A program made the position numbers and the translations under genes. A DNA stretch of 64,000 nucleotides. It comes from Streptomyces spectabilis (GTDB lineage Bacteria > Actinomycetota > Actinomycetes > Streptomycetales > Streptomycetaceae). The stretch covers positions 4,846,501 through 4,910,500 of the forward strand of contig NZ_CP023690.1 of assembly GCF_008704795.1 (NCBI RefSeq). The letters run 5' to 3'. The notes under the pieces are model-generated. The model searched no databases, was not told the origin of the DNA, and saw only the letters and a program-made list of their open reading frames with translations. Shown in pieces: positions 24,686 through 33,978 of this stretch (positions are counted from its first letter, which is position 1; every line of letters begins with the position of its first letter).

Positions 24686-24850
24686 CGTTTCGCGGCCGTG
24701 GGCGGCCCCCGTACCGAGGCGTTCCGCGGCCACGGCGGCCTTGCGTCGAGGCGTTCCGCGACCGTGAGCGGCTCCGCGCCCAGCCGTTCCGCAACCGCGG
24801 GCGGCCCCCGCACCGAGGCGTTCCGCGGCCGTGGGCGGTCCCGCCTCCGC
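24686..24850. repeat. Five tandem copies of a 32-34 base repeat
   Basis: Copies begin at 24686, 24720, 24752, 24785 and 24819, each opening with CGTTCCGC(G/A)(G/A)CC. They fill the spacer between dtpA and pheA. Unit lengths vary (34, 32, 33, 34), so no frame is kept and the array is unlikely to be coding. Function unknown. Confidence 0.7.
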
Positions 24851-24856
24851 CAACGC

Positions 24857-24893
24857 GTGACGCCCGCCCCATCCGCCGCATTAGGGTGACGTC
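24857..24893 (+). promoter_or_regulatory. Candidate pheA promoter, possibly leaderless
   Basis: GTGACG (24857) and TTAGGG (about 24881) are about 18 bases apart and could be -35 and -10 elements. The -10 is only about 8 bases before the ATG at 24894, so the transcript would start at or next to the start codon. There is no ribosome site, which fits a leaderless message. Confidence 0.3.
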
Positions 24894-25829
24894 ATGTCGG
24901 CGACGCGCTACACCTACCTCGGCCCTGAAGGCACCTTCACGGAGGCCGCCCTGCGCACCCTGCCGGAGGCGGCGGCCCGCGAGCTGGTGCCGATGGTCTC
25001 GGTTCCGGCCGCCCTCGACGCCGTGCGCGCGAGCGAGGCCGCGGCGGCGCTGGTGCCCATCGAGAACTCGGTGGAGGGCGGCGTCACGACCACCGTGGAC
25101 GAGCTGGCCAAGGGCGAGCCGTTGATGATCTACCGCGAGGTCGTCCTGCCGATCGCCTTCGCGCTCCTGGTGCGTCCGGGCACCGCGCTCAAGGACGTCA
25201 AGACGGTGACCGGGCACCCGGTGGCCCAGCCGCAGGTGCGCAACTGGCTGGCCGCCCAGCTGCCGGACGCGGTGTGGGAGTCGGCGGCGTCGAACGCGGA
25301 CGGCGCCCGCCTCGTGCAGGAGGGCCGGTTCGACGCGGCGTTCGCGGGCGAGTTCGCCGCGGTGACGTACGGGCTCGAACCGCTGGTCACCGAGATCCAC
25401 GACGCGGCGAACGCGGCGACGCGGTTCGTCCTCGTGGGCCGCCCGGCCCGGCCCGCCGCGCCGACGGGCGCGGACAAGACGTCCCTGGTGATCTGGCTCG
25501 GCGACGACCACCCCGGCGCGCTTCTCGAACTGCTCCAGGAGTTCGCGGTGCGCGGCGTCAACCTGATGCGCATCGAGTCCCGTCCGACGGGGCGCGGCAT
25601 CGGCAACTACTGCTTCTCCGTGGACGCCGAGGGGCACATCACGGACCGCCGTGTGGGCGAGGCGCTGATGGGCCTGAAGAGGATCTGCCCGAAGGTGCGC
25701 TTCCTCGGCTCGTATCCGCGCGCGGGCGTGGCCCCGGAGGACGTACGGCCGCCGCGCCCCGGGACGTCCGACGAGGAGTTCACGTCGGCGTCGGACTGGC
25801 TCGCGCGCTGCCAGGACGGCCGATTCTGA
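24894..25829 (+). CDS. pheA: Prephenate dehydratase
   Basis: A 311-residue enzyme converting prephenate to phenylpyruvate in phenylalanine synthesis. The two-lobed dehydratase domain starts at TYLGPEGTFTEAAL, contains VPIENSVEGGV and ends with the catalytic NAATRFVLVG (TRF). A C-terminal ACT domain with ESRPTGRGIGNYCFSVD binds phenylalanine for feedback inhibition. There is no chorismate mutase domain. The start is ATG 24894, without a ribosome site. The next gene on the same strand is serS, across a 0.66 kb spacer. Confidence 0.95.
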   Translation: MSATRYTYLGPEGTFTEAALRTLPEAAARELVPMVSVPAALDAVRASEAAAALVPIENSVEGGVTTTVDELAKGEPLMIYREVVLPIAFALLVRPGTALKDVKTVTGHPVAQPQVRNWLAAQLPDAVWESAASNADGARLVQEGRFDAAFAGEFAAVTYGLEPLVTEIHDAANAATRFVLVGRPARPAAPTGADKTSLVIWLGDDHPGALLELLQEFAVRGVNLMRIESRPTGRGIGNYCFSVDAEGHITDRRVGEALMGLKRICPKVRFLGSYPRAGVAPEDVRPPRPGTSDEEFTSASDWLARCQDGRF

Positions 25830-26492
25830 GCGTTTAGAGCTCCGTCACCGGGTCTTCCCGGTGCTTCGGCCTGCCCGTACACAGGCCTGGATCTGCAGTC
25901 CTACCTGCAGATTTATGTTGTCCACAGAAGTTATCCACAGGTTCCCTTCTCGACCTGGGGACAAGTCGACACGGCAGCACGACATCGTCGACAAATCGGT
26001 ACCCAGCACCCAAGTCCGCCCACAGCCACTCTCGTCACTCCTTCGTCCACCTTTTTCCATGCGGCAACACTTTGGAGTTAACCAATTCCACTCGAAAGTT
26101 GGCGCTGAGCAGGTTTGGGAAGGGAATCCTTCAGCATGGGGAACCATGGAAAGAGCCCCGATCCTGCATCCACAGATCTTTCGCACAGCCTGTGGATAAC
26201 TTTCCGGACAGCCCCATTCCTGTGGACAACCGGCTCCCCAAGTCCCGTTTCCCACAAGGCAATCCGGTCAAGGCGACAAGGCCCGTCTGCCCCGATTCGG
26301 GGAATGACGCCCGTTTTATTGACCCCGTCGGGCCGCGCGCGACGGCCTCGCCGAGCACCCGGCAGGCGCCCGTCCCCACCCGTGAAAGCCGAAGCGACGG
26401 GCGAGAAATTCACATTCCGGCATATCGGTCATAACGGAGGGCAGGGGAAAATCAAGTCGTGGGCCGGAAGCGCACGAAGGTAGCCTGGGGGG
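25830..26492. other. Spacer between pheA and serS with a cluster of DnaA boxes
   Basis: Unusually long and AT-rich for this chromosome. It has two exact 9-mer boxes in plus orientation (TTGTCCACA 25918-25926, TTATCCACA 25931-25939) and the same two in minus orientation (26191-26199 and 26221-26229). A degenerate box, GCATCCACA, lies at 26166-26174. No protein-coding frame with a ribosome site was found. The serS promoter must be in its right part. There is no dnaA or dnaN gene nearby, so this is not the usual oriC. Confidence 0.7.
25918..26229. promoter_or_regulatory. DnaA-box cluster (four exact, one weak)
   Basis: Boxes are TTGTCCACA (25918, plus), TTATCCACA (25931, plus), GCATCCACA (26166, weak, plus), TTATCCACA (26191-26199, minus) and TTGTCCACA (26221-26229, minus). 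The outer pairs face each other. The first two are 13 bases apart start to start. TTGTCCACA is the preferred box of the GC-rich Streptomyces DnaA. Clusters outside oriC can titrate DnaA, as datA does in E. coli. Confidence 0.8.
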
Positions 26493-27782
26493 GTGATTGA
26501 CCTTCGCCTGCTCCGTGAGGACCCCGACCGTGTTCGCGCTTCGCAGCGCGCCCGTGGAGAGGACGTCGGCCTCGTCGACTCCCTGCTCTCCGCCGACGAG
26601 CGGCGCAGGTCGTCAGGGGTCCGCTTCGACGAGCTCCGGTCCGAGCAGAAGGCGCTCGGCAAGCTCATCCCCAAGGCCTCCGGCGACGAGAAGGCCGACC
26701 TCCTGAAGAAGGCGGGCGAGCTGGCCGCCGCCGTCAAGGCGGCGGGCGCCGAGCAGGACGAGGCCGACGAGGAGACCAAGCGCCTCCTCCTCCGCCTCGG
26801 CAACCTCGTGCACCCGGACGTCCCGGTCGGCGGCGAGGAGGACTTCGTCGTCCTGGAGACGCACGGCACGGTCCGCGACTTCGCCGCCGAGGGCTTCGAG
26901 CCGAAGGACCACCTGGAGCTCGGCCAGGCGCTCGGCGCCATCGACGTCGAGCGCGCCGCCAAGGTCTCCGGCTCGCGCTTCTACTACCTGACGGGCGTCG
27001 GCGCGCTCCTGGAGCTCGCCCTGGTCAACGCGGCCATCGCGCAGGCCACCGAGGCCGGGTTCATCCCGATGCTGACCCCCGCGCTCGTCCGCCCGCACGC
27101 CATGGAGGGCACGGGCTTCCTCGGCCAGGCCGCGGAGAACGTGTACCACCTGGAGAAGGACGACTTCTACCTGGTCGGCACCTCCGAGGTCCCGCTCGCG
27201 GCGTACCACATGGACGAGATCATCGAGGCCGACAAGCTGCCCCTGCGGTACGCGGGCTTCTCGCCCTGCTTCCGCCGCGAGGCGGGCACGTACGGCAAGG
27301 ACACCCGCGGCATCTTCCGGGTGCACCAGTTCGACAAGGTCGAGATGTTCTCGTACGTCGCCCCGGAGGACGCCGCGGCCGAGCACCAGCGGCTCCTCGA
27401 CTGGGAGAAGCAGTGGCTGAACGCCCTTGAGCTGCCCTTCCAGGTGATCGACGTCGCCACGGGCGACCTGGGCGCGTCCGCCTCGCGCAAGTTCGACTGC
27501 GAGGCGTGGATCCCCACCCAGGGCAAGTACCGCGAGCTGACCTCCGCGTCGAACTGCGACAGCTTCCAGGCCCGCCGGCTCTCCGTGCGCATGCGCGAGG
27601 AGCAGGGCGGCAAGAAGAACGTCCAGCCGCTCGCCACTCTGAACGGCACGCTGTGCGCCGTGCCGCGCACGATCGTGGCGCTCCTGGAGAACCACCAGCT
27701 CGCGGACGGCTCCGTGCGCGTCCCCGAGGTCCTCCGTCCGTACCTGGGCGGCCGCGAGATCCTGGAGCCCCTCGCCAAGTGA
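26493..27782 (+). CDS. serS: Seryl-tRNA synthetase
   Basis: A 429-residue class II aminoacyl-tRNA synthetase that charges tRNA-Ser. The N-terminal antiparallel coiled coil (about residues 30-110, Lys/Glu/Ala-rich) holds the tRNA variable arm. The catalytic domain contains [12 protein letters not shown], motif 2 [18 protein letters not shown] with HQFDKVEMF, and a C-terminal motif 3 region ([19 protein letters not shown]). The start is GTG 26493. The last bases overlap the next gene's GTG (GTGA), coupling its translation. Confidence 0.97.
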   Translation: MIDLRLLREDPDRVRASQRARGEDVGLVDSLLSADERRRSSGVRFDELRSEQKALGKLIPKASGDEKADLLKKAGELAAAVKAAGAEQDEADEETKRLLLRLGNLVHPDVPVGGEEDFVVLETHGTVRDFAAEGFEPKDHLELGQALGAIDVERAAKVSGSRFYYLTGVGALLELALVNAAIAQATEAGFIPMLTPALVRPHAMEGTGFLGQAAENVYHLEKDDFYLVGTSEVPLAAYHMDEIIEADKLPLRYAGFSPCFRREAGTYGKDTRGIFRVHQFDKVEMFSYVAPEDAAAEHQRLLDWEKQWLNALELPFQVIDVATGDLGASASRKFDCEAWIPTQGKYRELTSASNCDSFQARRLSVRMREEQGGKKNVQPLATLNGTLCAVPRTIVALLENHQLADGSVRVPEVLRPYLGGREILEPLAK

Positions 27783-28594
27783 GTTCCGCCGGTCCCGCCT
27801 TCCCGTACAAGCTCGTCGCCACCGACCTCGACGGGACGCTGCTGCGCCCGGACGACTCGGTCTCGACGCGCACCCGTGACGCGCTCACCGCGGCCACCGC
27901 GGCGGGCGCGGCCCACATCATCGTCACCGGGCGCTCCGTGCCCTGGACGCGGCACGTCCTCGAGGACCTCGGCTACGAGGGCATCGCGGTGTGCGGCCAG
28001 GGCGCGCAGGTCTACCACGCGGGCGAGCGGCGCCTGCTCACGTCGGTCACGCTCGACCGGCAGCTGGCGGGCCTGGCCCTGTCGAAGATAGAGGCGGAGA
28101 TCGGCCCGCTGGCGCTCGCCGCGAGCCGTGACGGCATCGACGGCGAGGTCCTCGTCGGCCCCGGGTACGTGGTCCAGGACGGCCCGCTCCCGGCCGTCCC
28201 GCTGTCCGACCCGGCCGACCTGTGGTCGGCCCCGCTGAACAAGCTGTACGTCCAGCACCCGGGCCTCGACGACGACGCGCTCACGGCCGTGGCGCGGGAC
28301 GTCGCGGGGGACCTGGTGGGCGTCACGATGGCGGGCGAGGGCATCGTGGAGATACTGCCGCTGGGTCTGACCAAGGCGACGGGCCTGTCCCTGGCGGCCC
28401 GTCGGCTCGGCGCGAAGGCCGTGGACACCATCGCCTTCGGCGACATGCCCAACGACATCCCCATGTTCGCCTGGTCCGCCCACGGCGTGGCCATGGCCAA
28501 CGCCCATGAAGAGCTCAAGACGGTGGCGGACGAGGTGACGACGTCCAACGAGGCGGACGGCATCGCCGTGGTGCTTGAACGGCTGCTGGCTTAG
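27779..28594 (+). CDS. HAD-superfamily phosphatase (Cof type) coupled to serS
   Basis: A 271-residue hydrolase with the DxD nucleophile motif in [10 protein letters not shown] near residues 16-22. TGRS is motif II, Lys in LGLTKATGL motif III, and [10 protein letters not shown] motif IV. The Cof/IIB cap domain lies between. Substrates of this subfamily are small phosphosugars, nucleotides or cofactors; none can be assigned. The start GTG 27779 overlaps the serS stop by 4 bases. It is a paralogue of the protein at 40177-41061. Confidence 0.88.
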   Translation: MSSAGPAFPYKLVATDLDGTLLRPDDSVSTRTRDALTAATAAGAAHIIVTGRSVPWTRHVLEDLGYEGIAVCGQGAQVYHAGERRLLTSVTLDRQLAGLALSKIEAEIGPLALAASRDGIDGEVLVGPGYVVQDGPLPAVPLSDPADLWSAPLNKLYVQHPGLDDDALTAVARDVAGDLVGVTMAGEGIVEILPLGLTKATGLSLAARRLGAKAVDTIAFGDMPNDIPMFAWSAHGVAMANAHEELKTVADEVTTSNEADGIAVVLERLLA

Positions 28595-28906
28595 GCCCTG
28601 GGCAGGGCGCCGGGCTCCCGCCTGGCGACACCCCCTCCGGGAGGGGCGGCCCGCGCAGTGACGCGCGCTCGAAGCGGCCGCCCCCGGGCGGTCTCCCCCG
28701 TGACGGTGCTCGACGGAGTGGGTGATGACTCCGGAGCCACCGCGGACCGCCCTGCTGGAAGCGCGATGACCCTTGCGGGCCGTCGGCTCCACTCCCGGTA
28801 GGAGAGCGCCAGTTCGGGTGCTTCCGGCGCGTGGTGACACCCCTACTGTGCCGGGCCGGGTGAGGGCCCGCCACTGAATTTCGCCCGGCCCTGGCACGCT
28901 CCCGGA
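28595..28906. other. Spacer between convergent genes, nothing recognised
   Basis: About 310 GC-rich bases between the HAD gene (plus) and a small gene (minus). Short GC-rich self-complementary stretches near 28605-28690 may form the shared terminator. No coding frame with a ribosome site was seen. Confidence 0.35.
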
Positions 28907-29146
28907 TCAGCTCTCGCGCCGTCTGCGCCTGCGCTTGCGGGCCCGGCTGAAGAACCACCCGGCGGGCGGCTCGTCGGACCGCCACGGCTGCGGCTCGGGG
29001 GCCCGCTGCCGCCAGCGGGCGGTCAGCATCCGGGCCCGCGCGGAGGGCTCGGCGGTCTCGGCGGACCGTATGAAGTCGTCGTCGAGGACCACCTCGTCCC
29101 AGGCGTCGCTCCCGGGACCGTCGCCCCGTCCCTCGTCCGATGCCAT
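28907..29146 (-). CDS. Small conserved basic-tailed protein
   Basis: A 79-residue hypothetical protein. The first half is acidic (DEVVLDDDFIRSAE), the middle contains ARMLTARWRQ, and the C-terminus has PWRSDEPPAGWFFSRARK followed by a run of arginines. The start ATG 29146 is well supported: GGAGG lies 7 bases upstream. I do not recognise the function. The acidic-basic split suggests protein or nucleic-acid contact. It stands just downstream of the ABC exporter operon, on the same strand. Confidence 0.75.
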   Translation of the reverse strand: MASDEGRGDGPGSDAWDEVVLDDDFIRSAETAEPSARARMLTARWRQRAPEPQPWRSDEPPAGWFFSRARKRRRRRRES

Positions 29147-29234
29147 CGCGGCACCTCCTAGACACTCCTGCGCATCCCCCTCCCACCAGTGTCCCGGCAG
29201 GAGGGTGAAGGCGCCGTCAAGTCGGCCCGCCGGG

Positions 29235-29957
29235 CTACTCGTCGCCGGCGACCGTCAGGGTCCGCAGCTTCTGGCCCGCGTACCAGGTGGCCCCGGCCGT
29301 GACCACGATCAGCAGGATCACGGCGGCGGGCAGGCCCACGTCGGAGGTCACGAGTTCGCCGCCGTCGGTGGCCTTTTGTGCCACGGCGAGCGACCACTGC
29401 TGGACGCTCAGCGTGCGGGCCCCGGAGACCAGGGAGCCGAAGAGGGCCTCCCAGACGAGCGCGTACACGAGCCCGAAGACCACGGCGTGCCGGGTGATCG
29501 TGCCGAGGAGCAGGAAGATCGCCGCGTACGCGATGGAGGAGACCAGGGCGGCGATGGTGTACGCGACGGCGACCTGCTGGCTGTTGCCGTTGAGGATCAG
29601 GCCCGCGATGAACGTCGGGACCGCCGAGAACGCCATGGTGACGGCGATGGCGACGGTGAGCTTGGTGACGATGATCGTGGGGCGTTTGACCGGCTTGGAC
29701 AGCAGGTACATCACGGAGCCGTCGTCGATCTCGGGGCCGATGGCGCCGGTGCCCGCGATGACGCCGATGATCGGCACCATGGTGGCGAGCGCGAAGCCGC
29801 CGAGCAGGTCGGAGGCCACTTGGTCGTCGGCACCGCTGAAGCCGCGCACGGCGGCCGCGATCACGATGAGCAGCAGGGGCAGGGCGAAGAGGATCAGTGC
29901 CCGGCGGCGGCCGAGCAGGGCCCGGTAGGTGAGCCGGGCGACAGTGGGGTCGTACAC
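29235..29957 (-). CDS. ABC-2-type transporter permease, second unit
   Basis: A 240-residue integral membrane protein with about six membrane segments. It begins with a cytoplasmic tyrosine/arginine-rich stretch (YRALLGRRRALILFALPLLL). GPEIDDGSVMYLLSKPVKRPTI is the typical ABC-2 intracellular loop. The start is GTG 29957, with GGGAG 5 bases upstream, and it lies 11 bases after the ATPase gene. With the ATPase at 29969-30880 it makes one exporter of unknown substrate. Confidence 0.85.
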   Translation of the reverse strand: MYDPTVARLTYRALLGRRRALILFALPLLLIVIAAAVRGFSGADDQVASDLLGGFALATMVPIIGVIAGTGAIGPEIDDGSVMYLLSKPVKRPTIIVTKLTVAIAVTMAFSAVPTFIAGLILNGNSQQVAVAYTIAALVSSIAYAAIFLLLGTITRHAVVFGLVYALVWEALFGSLVSGARTLSVQQWSLAVAQKATDGGELVTSDVGLPAAVILLIVVTAGATWYAGQKLRTLTVAGDE

Positions 29958-29968
29958 GGTGACTCCCT

Positions 29969-30880
29969 TCAGGCCGCGACGAGGTAGGAAAAGACCGACT
30001 CCAGGGACTCGTCCGAGGGCGAGACCGTGAGCAGCCGGATGTCGTGTTCGCGCGCGATGCGGGGCAGCAGGCTTGTGAACCGGCCGAAGTCGACGGCCTG
30101 GATGCGCAGCGCGCCTTCCTTGAGGTCGACCTCGATGCCCGCGGTGGACGGGTCGGCGATCAGCGCGGCGGCGAGCGCGCGGTCGTCGCTGGAGCGCACC
30201 AGGTAGCGGTGCGGCCGGTCCGTCATCAGGCGGCGGATCTTCCGGAAGTCGCCGCTCGCGGCGTGCCGCCCGGCGACGATCACCTCGATGTGCGAGGCGA
30301 GCTGTTCGACCTCTTCGAGGATGTGGGAGGAGAACAGGACGGTGCGGCCCTCGTCGCCCATCTTCCGCAGCAGGTCCATGAGCTGCATCCGCTGGCGCGG
30401 GTCCATGCCGTTGAAGGGCTCGTCCAGGAGCAGCACGGAGGGCTCGTGGACGAGCGCGGACGCCATCTTCACGCGCTGGCGCATGCCCTTGGAGTACGTG
30501 GAGATCTTGCGGTCCTGCGCGTACTCCATCTCGACCGTGGCGAGGGCCCGCTGGGCGGCGTTCTTGCCCAGGCCGTGCAACTCGGCGTTGGCGATGACGA
30601 ATTCGCGGCCGGTGAGGAAGTCGTACATGCCCTCGCGCTCGGGCACGAGGCCGAGGTGTTTGTAGATCTCCTCGTTGCGCCACGTGGGCCGGCCGTCGAG
30701 GGTGACGGAGCCGGTGGAGGGGGCGAGGAAGCCGCCCATCATGCTGATGAGGGTGGACTTCCCGGCGCCGTTGGGGCCGAGCAGGCCGGTGACTCCTGGG
30801 CTGATGGTCATCGTGACGTCGTTGACGGCCACCACGTTGCCGAACCAGCGTGAGACGTGGTCGATGGTGATGCTGGTCAT
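29969..30880 (-). CDS. ABC transporter ATPase, second unit
   Basis: A 303-residue ATP-binding subunit. Walker A is GPNGAGKST, the signature region is TYSKGMRQRVKMASAL and Walker B is VLLLDEPFNGMDP. The H loop is FSSHILEEVEQ. A C-terminal regulatory extension follows (about 220-303). The start ATG 30880 directly follows the TAA stop of the permease gene, so it is translated from the same message. Confidence 0.92.
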   Translation of the reverse strand: MTSITIDHVSRWFGNVVAVNDVTMTISPGVTGLLGPNGAGKSTLISMMGGFLAPSTGSVTLDGRPTWRNEEIYKHLGLVPEREGMYDFLTGREFVIANAELHGLGKNAAQRALATVEMEYAQDRKISTYSKGMRQRVKMASALVHEPSVLLLDEPFNGMDPRQRMQLMDLLRKMGDEGRTVLFSSHILEEVEQLASHIEVIVAGRHAASGDFRKIRRLMTDRPHRYLVRSSDDRALAAALIADPSTAGIEVDLKEGALRIQAVDFGRFTSLLPRIAREHDIRLLTVSPSDESLESVFSYLVAA

Positions 30881-31789
30881 TTAGAGCCCGGCCTTTCGGT
30901 AACGGCGCATCAGGGCGACGTAGCTGCCCGCGACGAGGGCGAGGACGACGAGGAGGTAGACGGCTCCCACGCCCGCCGAGGGGCCTTCGTTCCCGGGGAA
31001 CGAGGAGGTCGCGCCGAGGAAGGCGGTCTGCACGCCGTCGATGAGGGTGATCGGCGAGAACAGGCCGAGCCACTCGATGGCGGTGCCGTTGCCCCCCTGT
31101 TCGTGCGCGATGGCCTGGACGGTGGACACCGCTCCGTAGGAGATGGTCAGCACGGCGATGACGGCGGCGATGCCGAAGCCGCGCCGGGGCGTCACGGCCG
31201 AGATGACGAGCGCGATCCCGGAGAAGAGCAGCGACAACAGGGCGACGGAGACGAGCCCCTGCGCGAACCCCTTCGTCTGGTCCGCGAAGTCCAGCTTCGC
31301 CAACAGCGCCCCTACGTAGAGCACGATCAGCGGTGCCGCGGTGAGGATGAACAGGGCCGACGCCATGGACGCGAACTTCGCGCGTACGTAGTCGACGCGT
31401 TCGATGGGGCGGGAGAAGTACAGCGGCACGGTTTTGAACCGCAGGTCCCTGGAGACGGTCTGCGGGGCCTGCGCCGCCAAGTAGAGGCCGATGACGGCCT
31501 GGAGGAGCACCGCGTAGCGCGTGTAGTCCACGGGCAGTTCGTTGGCCTTGGTGGCGACGGCGACCGCGACCATGATCAGCGCGGGGGCGCACATGACCCC
31601 GAAGAGGATCATCGGGAGCACCTTGGACTTGGCCGAGCGGCCGAGGCCGTAGGCACCGCGCAGGCTCTGCGAGTACAGCGAGCGGGTGGCGTAGGCACGG
31701 CCGAGGCGGGGGCCGTCGTAGTTGCGGTACCCGATGTTGTGGATCTGGGTGGAGTCGGCGTCGCGCGCCCGTGTCGACTCGGCGGTCAT
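30881..31789 (-). CDS. ABC transporter permease, first unit
   Basis: A 302-residue membrane protein of the ABC-2 type. The N-terminal 60 residues are cytoplasmic (IHNIGYRNYDGPRLGRAYATRSLYS), followed by about six membrane segments. The cytoplasmic loop SRDLRFKTVPLYFSRPIERVDYV is characteristic of this transporter class. Its ATG overlaps the stop of the upstream ATPase gene. Substrate unknown. Confidence 0.88.
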   Translation of the reverse strand: MTAESTRARDADSTQIHNIGYRNYDGPRLGRAYATRSLYSQSLRGAYGLGRSAKSKVLPMILFGVMCAPALIMVAVAVATKANELPVDYTRYAVLLQAVIGLYLAAQAPQTVSRDLRFKTVPLYFSRPIERVDYVRAKFASMASALFILTAAPLIVLYVGALLAKLDFADQTKGFAQGLVSVALLSLLFSGIALVISAVTPRRGFGIAAVIAVLTISYGAVSTVQAIAHEQGGNGTAIEWLGLFSPITLIDGVQTAFLGATSSFPGNEGPSAGVGAVYLLVVLALVAGSYVALMRRYRKAGL

Positions 31790-32838
31790 CGCTTGTCGCC
31801 TCCCGTCTGCTCGGCGGTGGCCGCGGTCGCCGCCCGGGCGGCGGCGCGCTCGGAGACCTGCTCCGGCCGCTGCTCGTCCTGGGAGCGGAAGACCTCCGCG
31901 ATGTGGTGCCTGCGCTGTTCCATGCGGACGAGTCCGAGGCCGAGGTCGGCGACGGTGTCCCGGACGAGGTCGTACGCCGTCTCGTCCGCGGCGTCGAGCA
32001 GGAAGATGTGGCCCGCGCCGGGCAGCCCGCCCCCGTCGTCGTGCGTGGTCACGCCGCGGGTGTGCAGGGCCGCGCGCAGCGCGGCGGTGCCGTCGGGGTG
32101 CTCGTCGCTGTCGGTGACCTCGATGGCCAGGGTCGTGGTGCTCTGTGTGAAGTCCGTGGTGGAGCTGGAGCGCAGGAGCTTGCCGCCGTCGATGACGACG
32201 ACGTGGTCGCAGGTGCGCTCCAGTTCGCCGAGGAGGTGCGACGTGACCAGGACGGAGATGCCGAAGTCGGTGTGCACGCGGCGGATCAGGTCCAGCATCT
32301 CGTCGCGGCCGACGGGGTCGAGGCCGTTGGTCGGTTCGTCGAGGAAGACCAGCTGCGGGTCGTGCACCAGCGCCTGGGCGAGCTTCACGCGCTGCTTCAT
32401 GCCGGTCGAGTAGCCGCCGATGGGGCGGTAGCGCTCCTCGTAGAGACCGACGTGGCGCAGCGTGTCGGCGGTGCGCTCGCGGGCCGCCGCGGGCGGCAGG
32501 CCGGACATGCGCGCCATGTGGACGACGAACTCGGTGGCCGAGACGTCGGGCGGCAGGCAGTCGTGCTCGGGCATGTAGCCGACGCGCTCGCGGATCTCGC
32601 CGCCGCTGGTGGCGACGTCGAGGCCGAGCACGGCCGCGGTGCCCTCGGTGGCGGGGGACAGGCCGAGGAGAATCTTGATCATCGTTGACTTGCCGGCGCC
32701 GTTGGCTCCGACGAGTCCGGTCACACCGGGCCCGATGTCCAAGGTCAGCCGGTCAAGAGCGGTCACCCTCGGGAACCGCTTGCTCAGGCTTTCGGTCGCG
32801 ATCACAGTCACGTGTTCGACGGTAGTGGCGCGGGCCAC
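31786..32838 (-). CDS. ABC transporter ATPase, first unit, head of the exporter operon
   Basis: A 350-residue ATP-binding subunit. Walker A is GANGAGKST, the signature GGYSTGMKQRVKLAQAL, Walker B LVFLDEPTNGLDP and the H loop TSHLLGEL. A C-terminal domain of about 110 residues follows. GTG 32838 (GGAG 12 bases upstream) or GTG 32811 may be the start; neither has a strong ribosome site. The order ATPase-permease-ATPase-permease with overlaps indicates one operon encoding two related exporters or one hetero-assembly. Confidence 0.88.
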   Translation of the reverse strand: MARATTVEHVTVIATESLSKRFPRVTALDRLTLDIGPGVTGLVGANGAGKSTMIKILLGLSPATEGTAAVLGLDVATSGGEIRERVGYMPEHDCLPPDVSATEFVVHMARMSGLPPAAARERTADTLRHVGLYEERYRPIGGYSTGMKQRVKLAQALVHDPQLVFLDEPTNGLDPVGRDEMLDLIRRVHTDFGISVLVTSHLLGELERTCDHVVVIDGGKLLRSSSTTDFTQSTTTLAIEVTDSDEHPDGTAALRAALHTRGVTTHDDGGGLPGAGHIFLLDAADETAYDLVRDTVADLGLGLVRMEQRRHHIAEVFRSQDEQRPEQVSERAAARAATAATAEQTGGDKR

Positions 32839-33117
32839 ACCGGGGCGTCACTCCACAGGCTGTCTCCGCCCTCACTCTGGAGTATTACGGGCCCGTAGGG
32901 GTCGTCCGGAAGTCGAACCCCTGGGGGTTCTCCCGGTGGCCCTCTCAGGGTTCTTCCGGACCGGACCCGAAGGCTCACGCAGACCTATTGACGCAGCCGC
33001 CAAGCATTGTCACATTCATCAGTGTCAAGTTACGAGCACGTACGGAGACGGCGGTGACGCGGCGGTGACGCGGTGCCGCCTCGGCGGGCGTGGACCGGAC
33101 ACGGGACGGACGGTGGC

Positions 33118-33978
33118 ATGACCTCAGCAGTGAAGGGTGAACTCTCCGCGGAGCTGCGGGGGTTCCGCCGCGTGCAGACCTTGGCGTACGAATGCGCGGA
33201 AGCGGTCGCCGCCCAGCTCAAGCCGGGGGTGACGGAGCGCGAGGCGGCGCGGATGCAGCGGATGTGGCTGCGCGAGCGGGGCGTGCGGGACTGGTTCCAC
33301 CTGCCCTTCGCCTGGTTCGGCGACCGCACGGCGTTCGTGAACTTCCGGATCCCCCTGCAGTTCTTCCCCACCAACCGCAGGCTTGAGCCGGGGATGCCGT
33401 TCATCCTCGACATGGCCCCGGTGTACGAGGGCTACACCGCCGACATCGGCTACTCGGGCTGCCTCGGCCTCAACCCGGTGCACGACAAGCTCCTCGCCGA
33501 CCTGGAGGCGCACCGCGAGCTGATCCTGCGCGAGGTGCGCGAGCGGCGCCCGCTGCGCGAGATCTACGAGCACGTGGACCGCCTCATGGTCCGCCAGGGG
33601 TACGCCAACCGCCATCGCGCGTATCCCTTCGGCGTCATCGCGCACAAGGTCGACCGGGTCGGGCAGCGGCGCTTCTCGCCGCATGTGTTCGGCTTCGGCA
33701 CCCAGTCCCTGAAGGGCCTCGCGAGCGACGCGCTGCGCGGCCACCGGGACGGCTGGTCCCCGCTGTGGTCGCCGTACAAGTTCTCCGACCATCCGCCGCA
33801 GCCGGGCCTGTGGGCGGTCGAGCCGCACCTCGGATTCCGGGGCACGGGAGCGAAGTTCGAGGAGATCCTGGTCGTCACGGACTCCAGGGACCCCGAGGAG
33901 AGCGCGTTCTGGCTGGACGACGACCTGCCGCATGTGCGGCGCTGGTCCGAGGAAGACGCTGAGAGGGCTGCCGCATGA
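33118..33978 (+). CDS. M24-fold (aminopeptidase P-like) protein heading the EphD-like operon
   Basis: A 286-residue pita-bread-fold protein. Metal ligands can be matched to Asp98 (FILDMAP), Asp109 (YTADIGYS), a His in FGVIAHKVDRV, and Glu residues in WAVEPHLGFRG and AKFEEILVV. The usual HGTGH motif is replaced, so the substrate may not be an X-Pro peptide. The start chosen is ATG 33118. Its last bases (ATGA) overlap the next gene. Its place in an operon with lipid-type enzymes suggests a non-peptidase substrate, which is inference. Confidence 0.78.
   Translation: MTSAVKGELSAELRGFRRVQTLAYECAEAVAAQLKPGVTEREAARMQRMWLRERGVRDWFHLPFAWFGDRTAFVNFRIPLQFFPTNRRLEPGMPFILDMAPVYEGYTADIGYSGCLGLNPVHDKLLADLEAHRELILREVRERRPLREIYEHVDRLMVRQGYANRHRAYPFGVIAHKVDRVGQRRFSPHVFGFGTQSLKGLASDALRGHRDGWSPLWSPYKFSDHPPQPGLWAVEPHLGFRGTGAKFEEILVVTDSRDPEESAFWLDDDLPHVRRWSEEDAERAAA

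Noticed and set aside
24686..24850. CRISPR array or coding repeat
   Set aside because: No spacers between copies, and unit lengths of 32-34 bases break any reading frame.
25918..26229. Chromosomal origin oriC
   Set aside because: No dnaA or dnaN neighbours and only five boxes, while Streptomyces oriC has many more boxes between those genes.
29235..31592. Single 785-codon frame covering the permease and part of the next genes
   Set aside because: Only the last 240 codons are a membrane protein; GTG 29957 with a ribosome site starts the real gene, and the rest is out-of-frame antisense of the neighbours.
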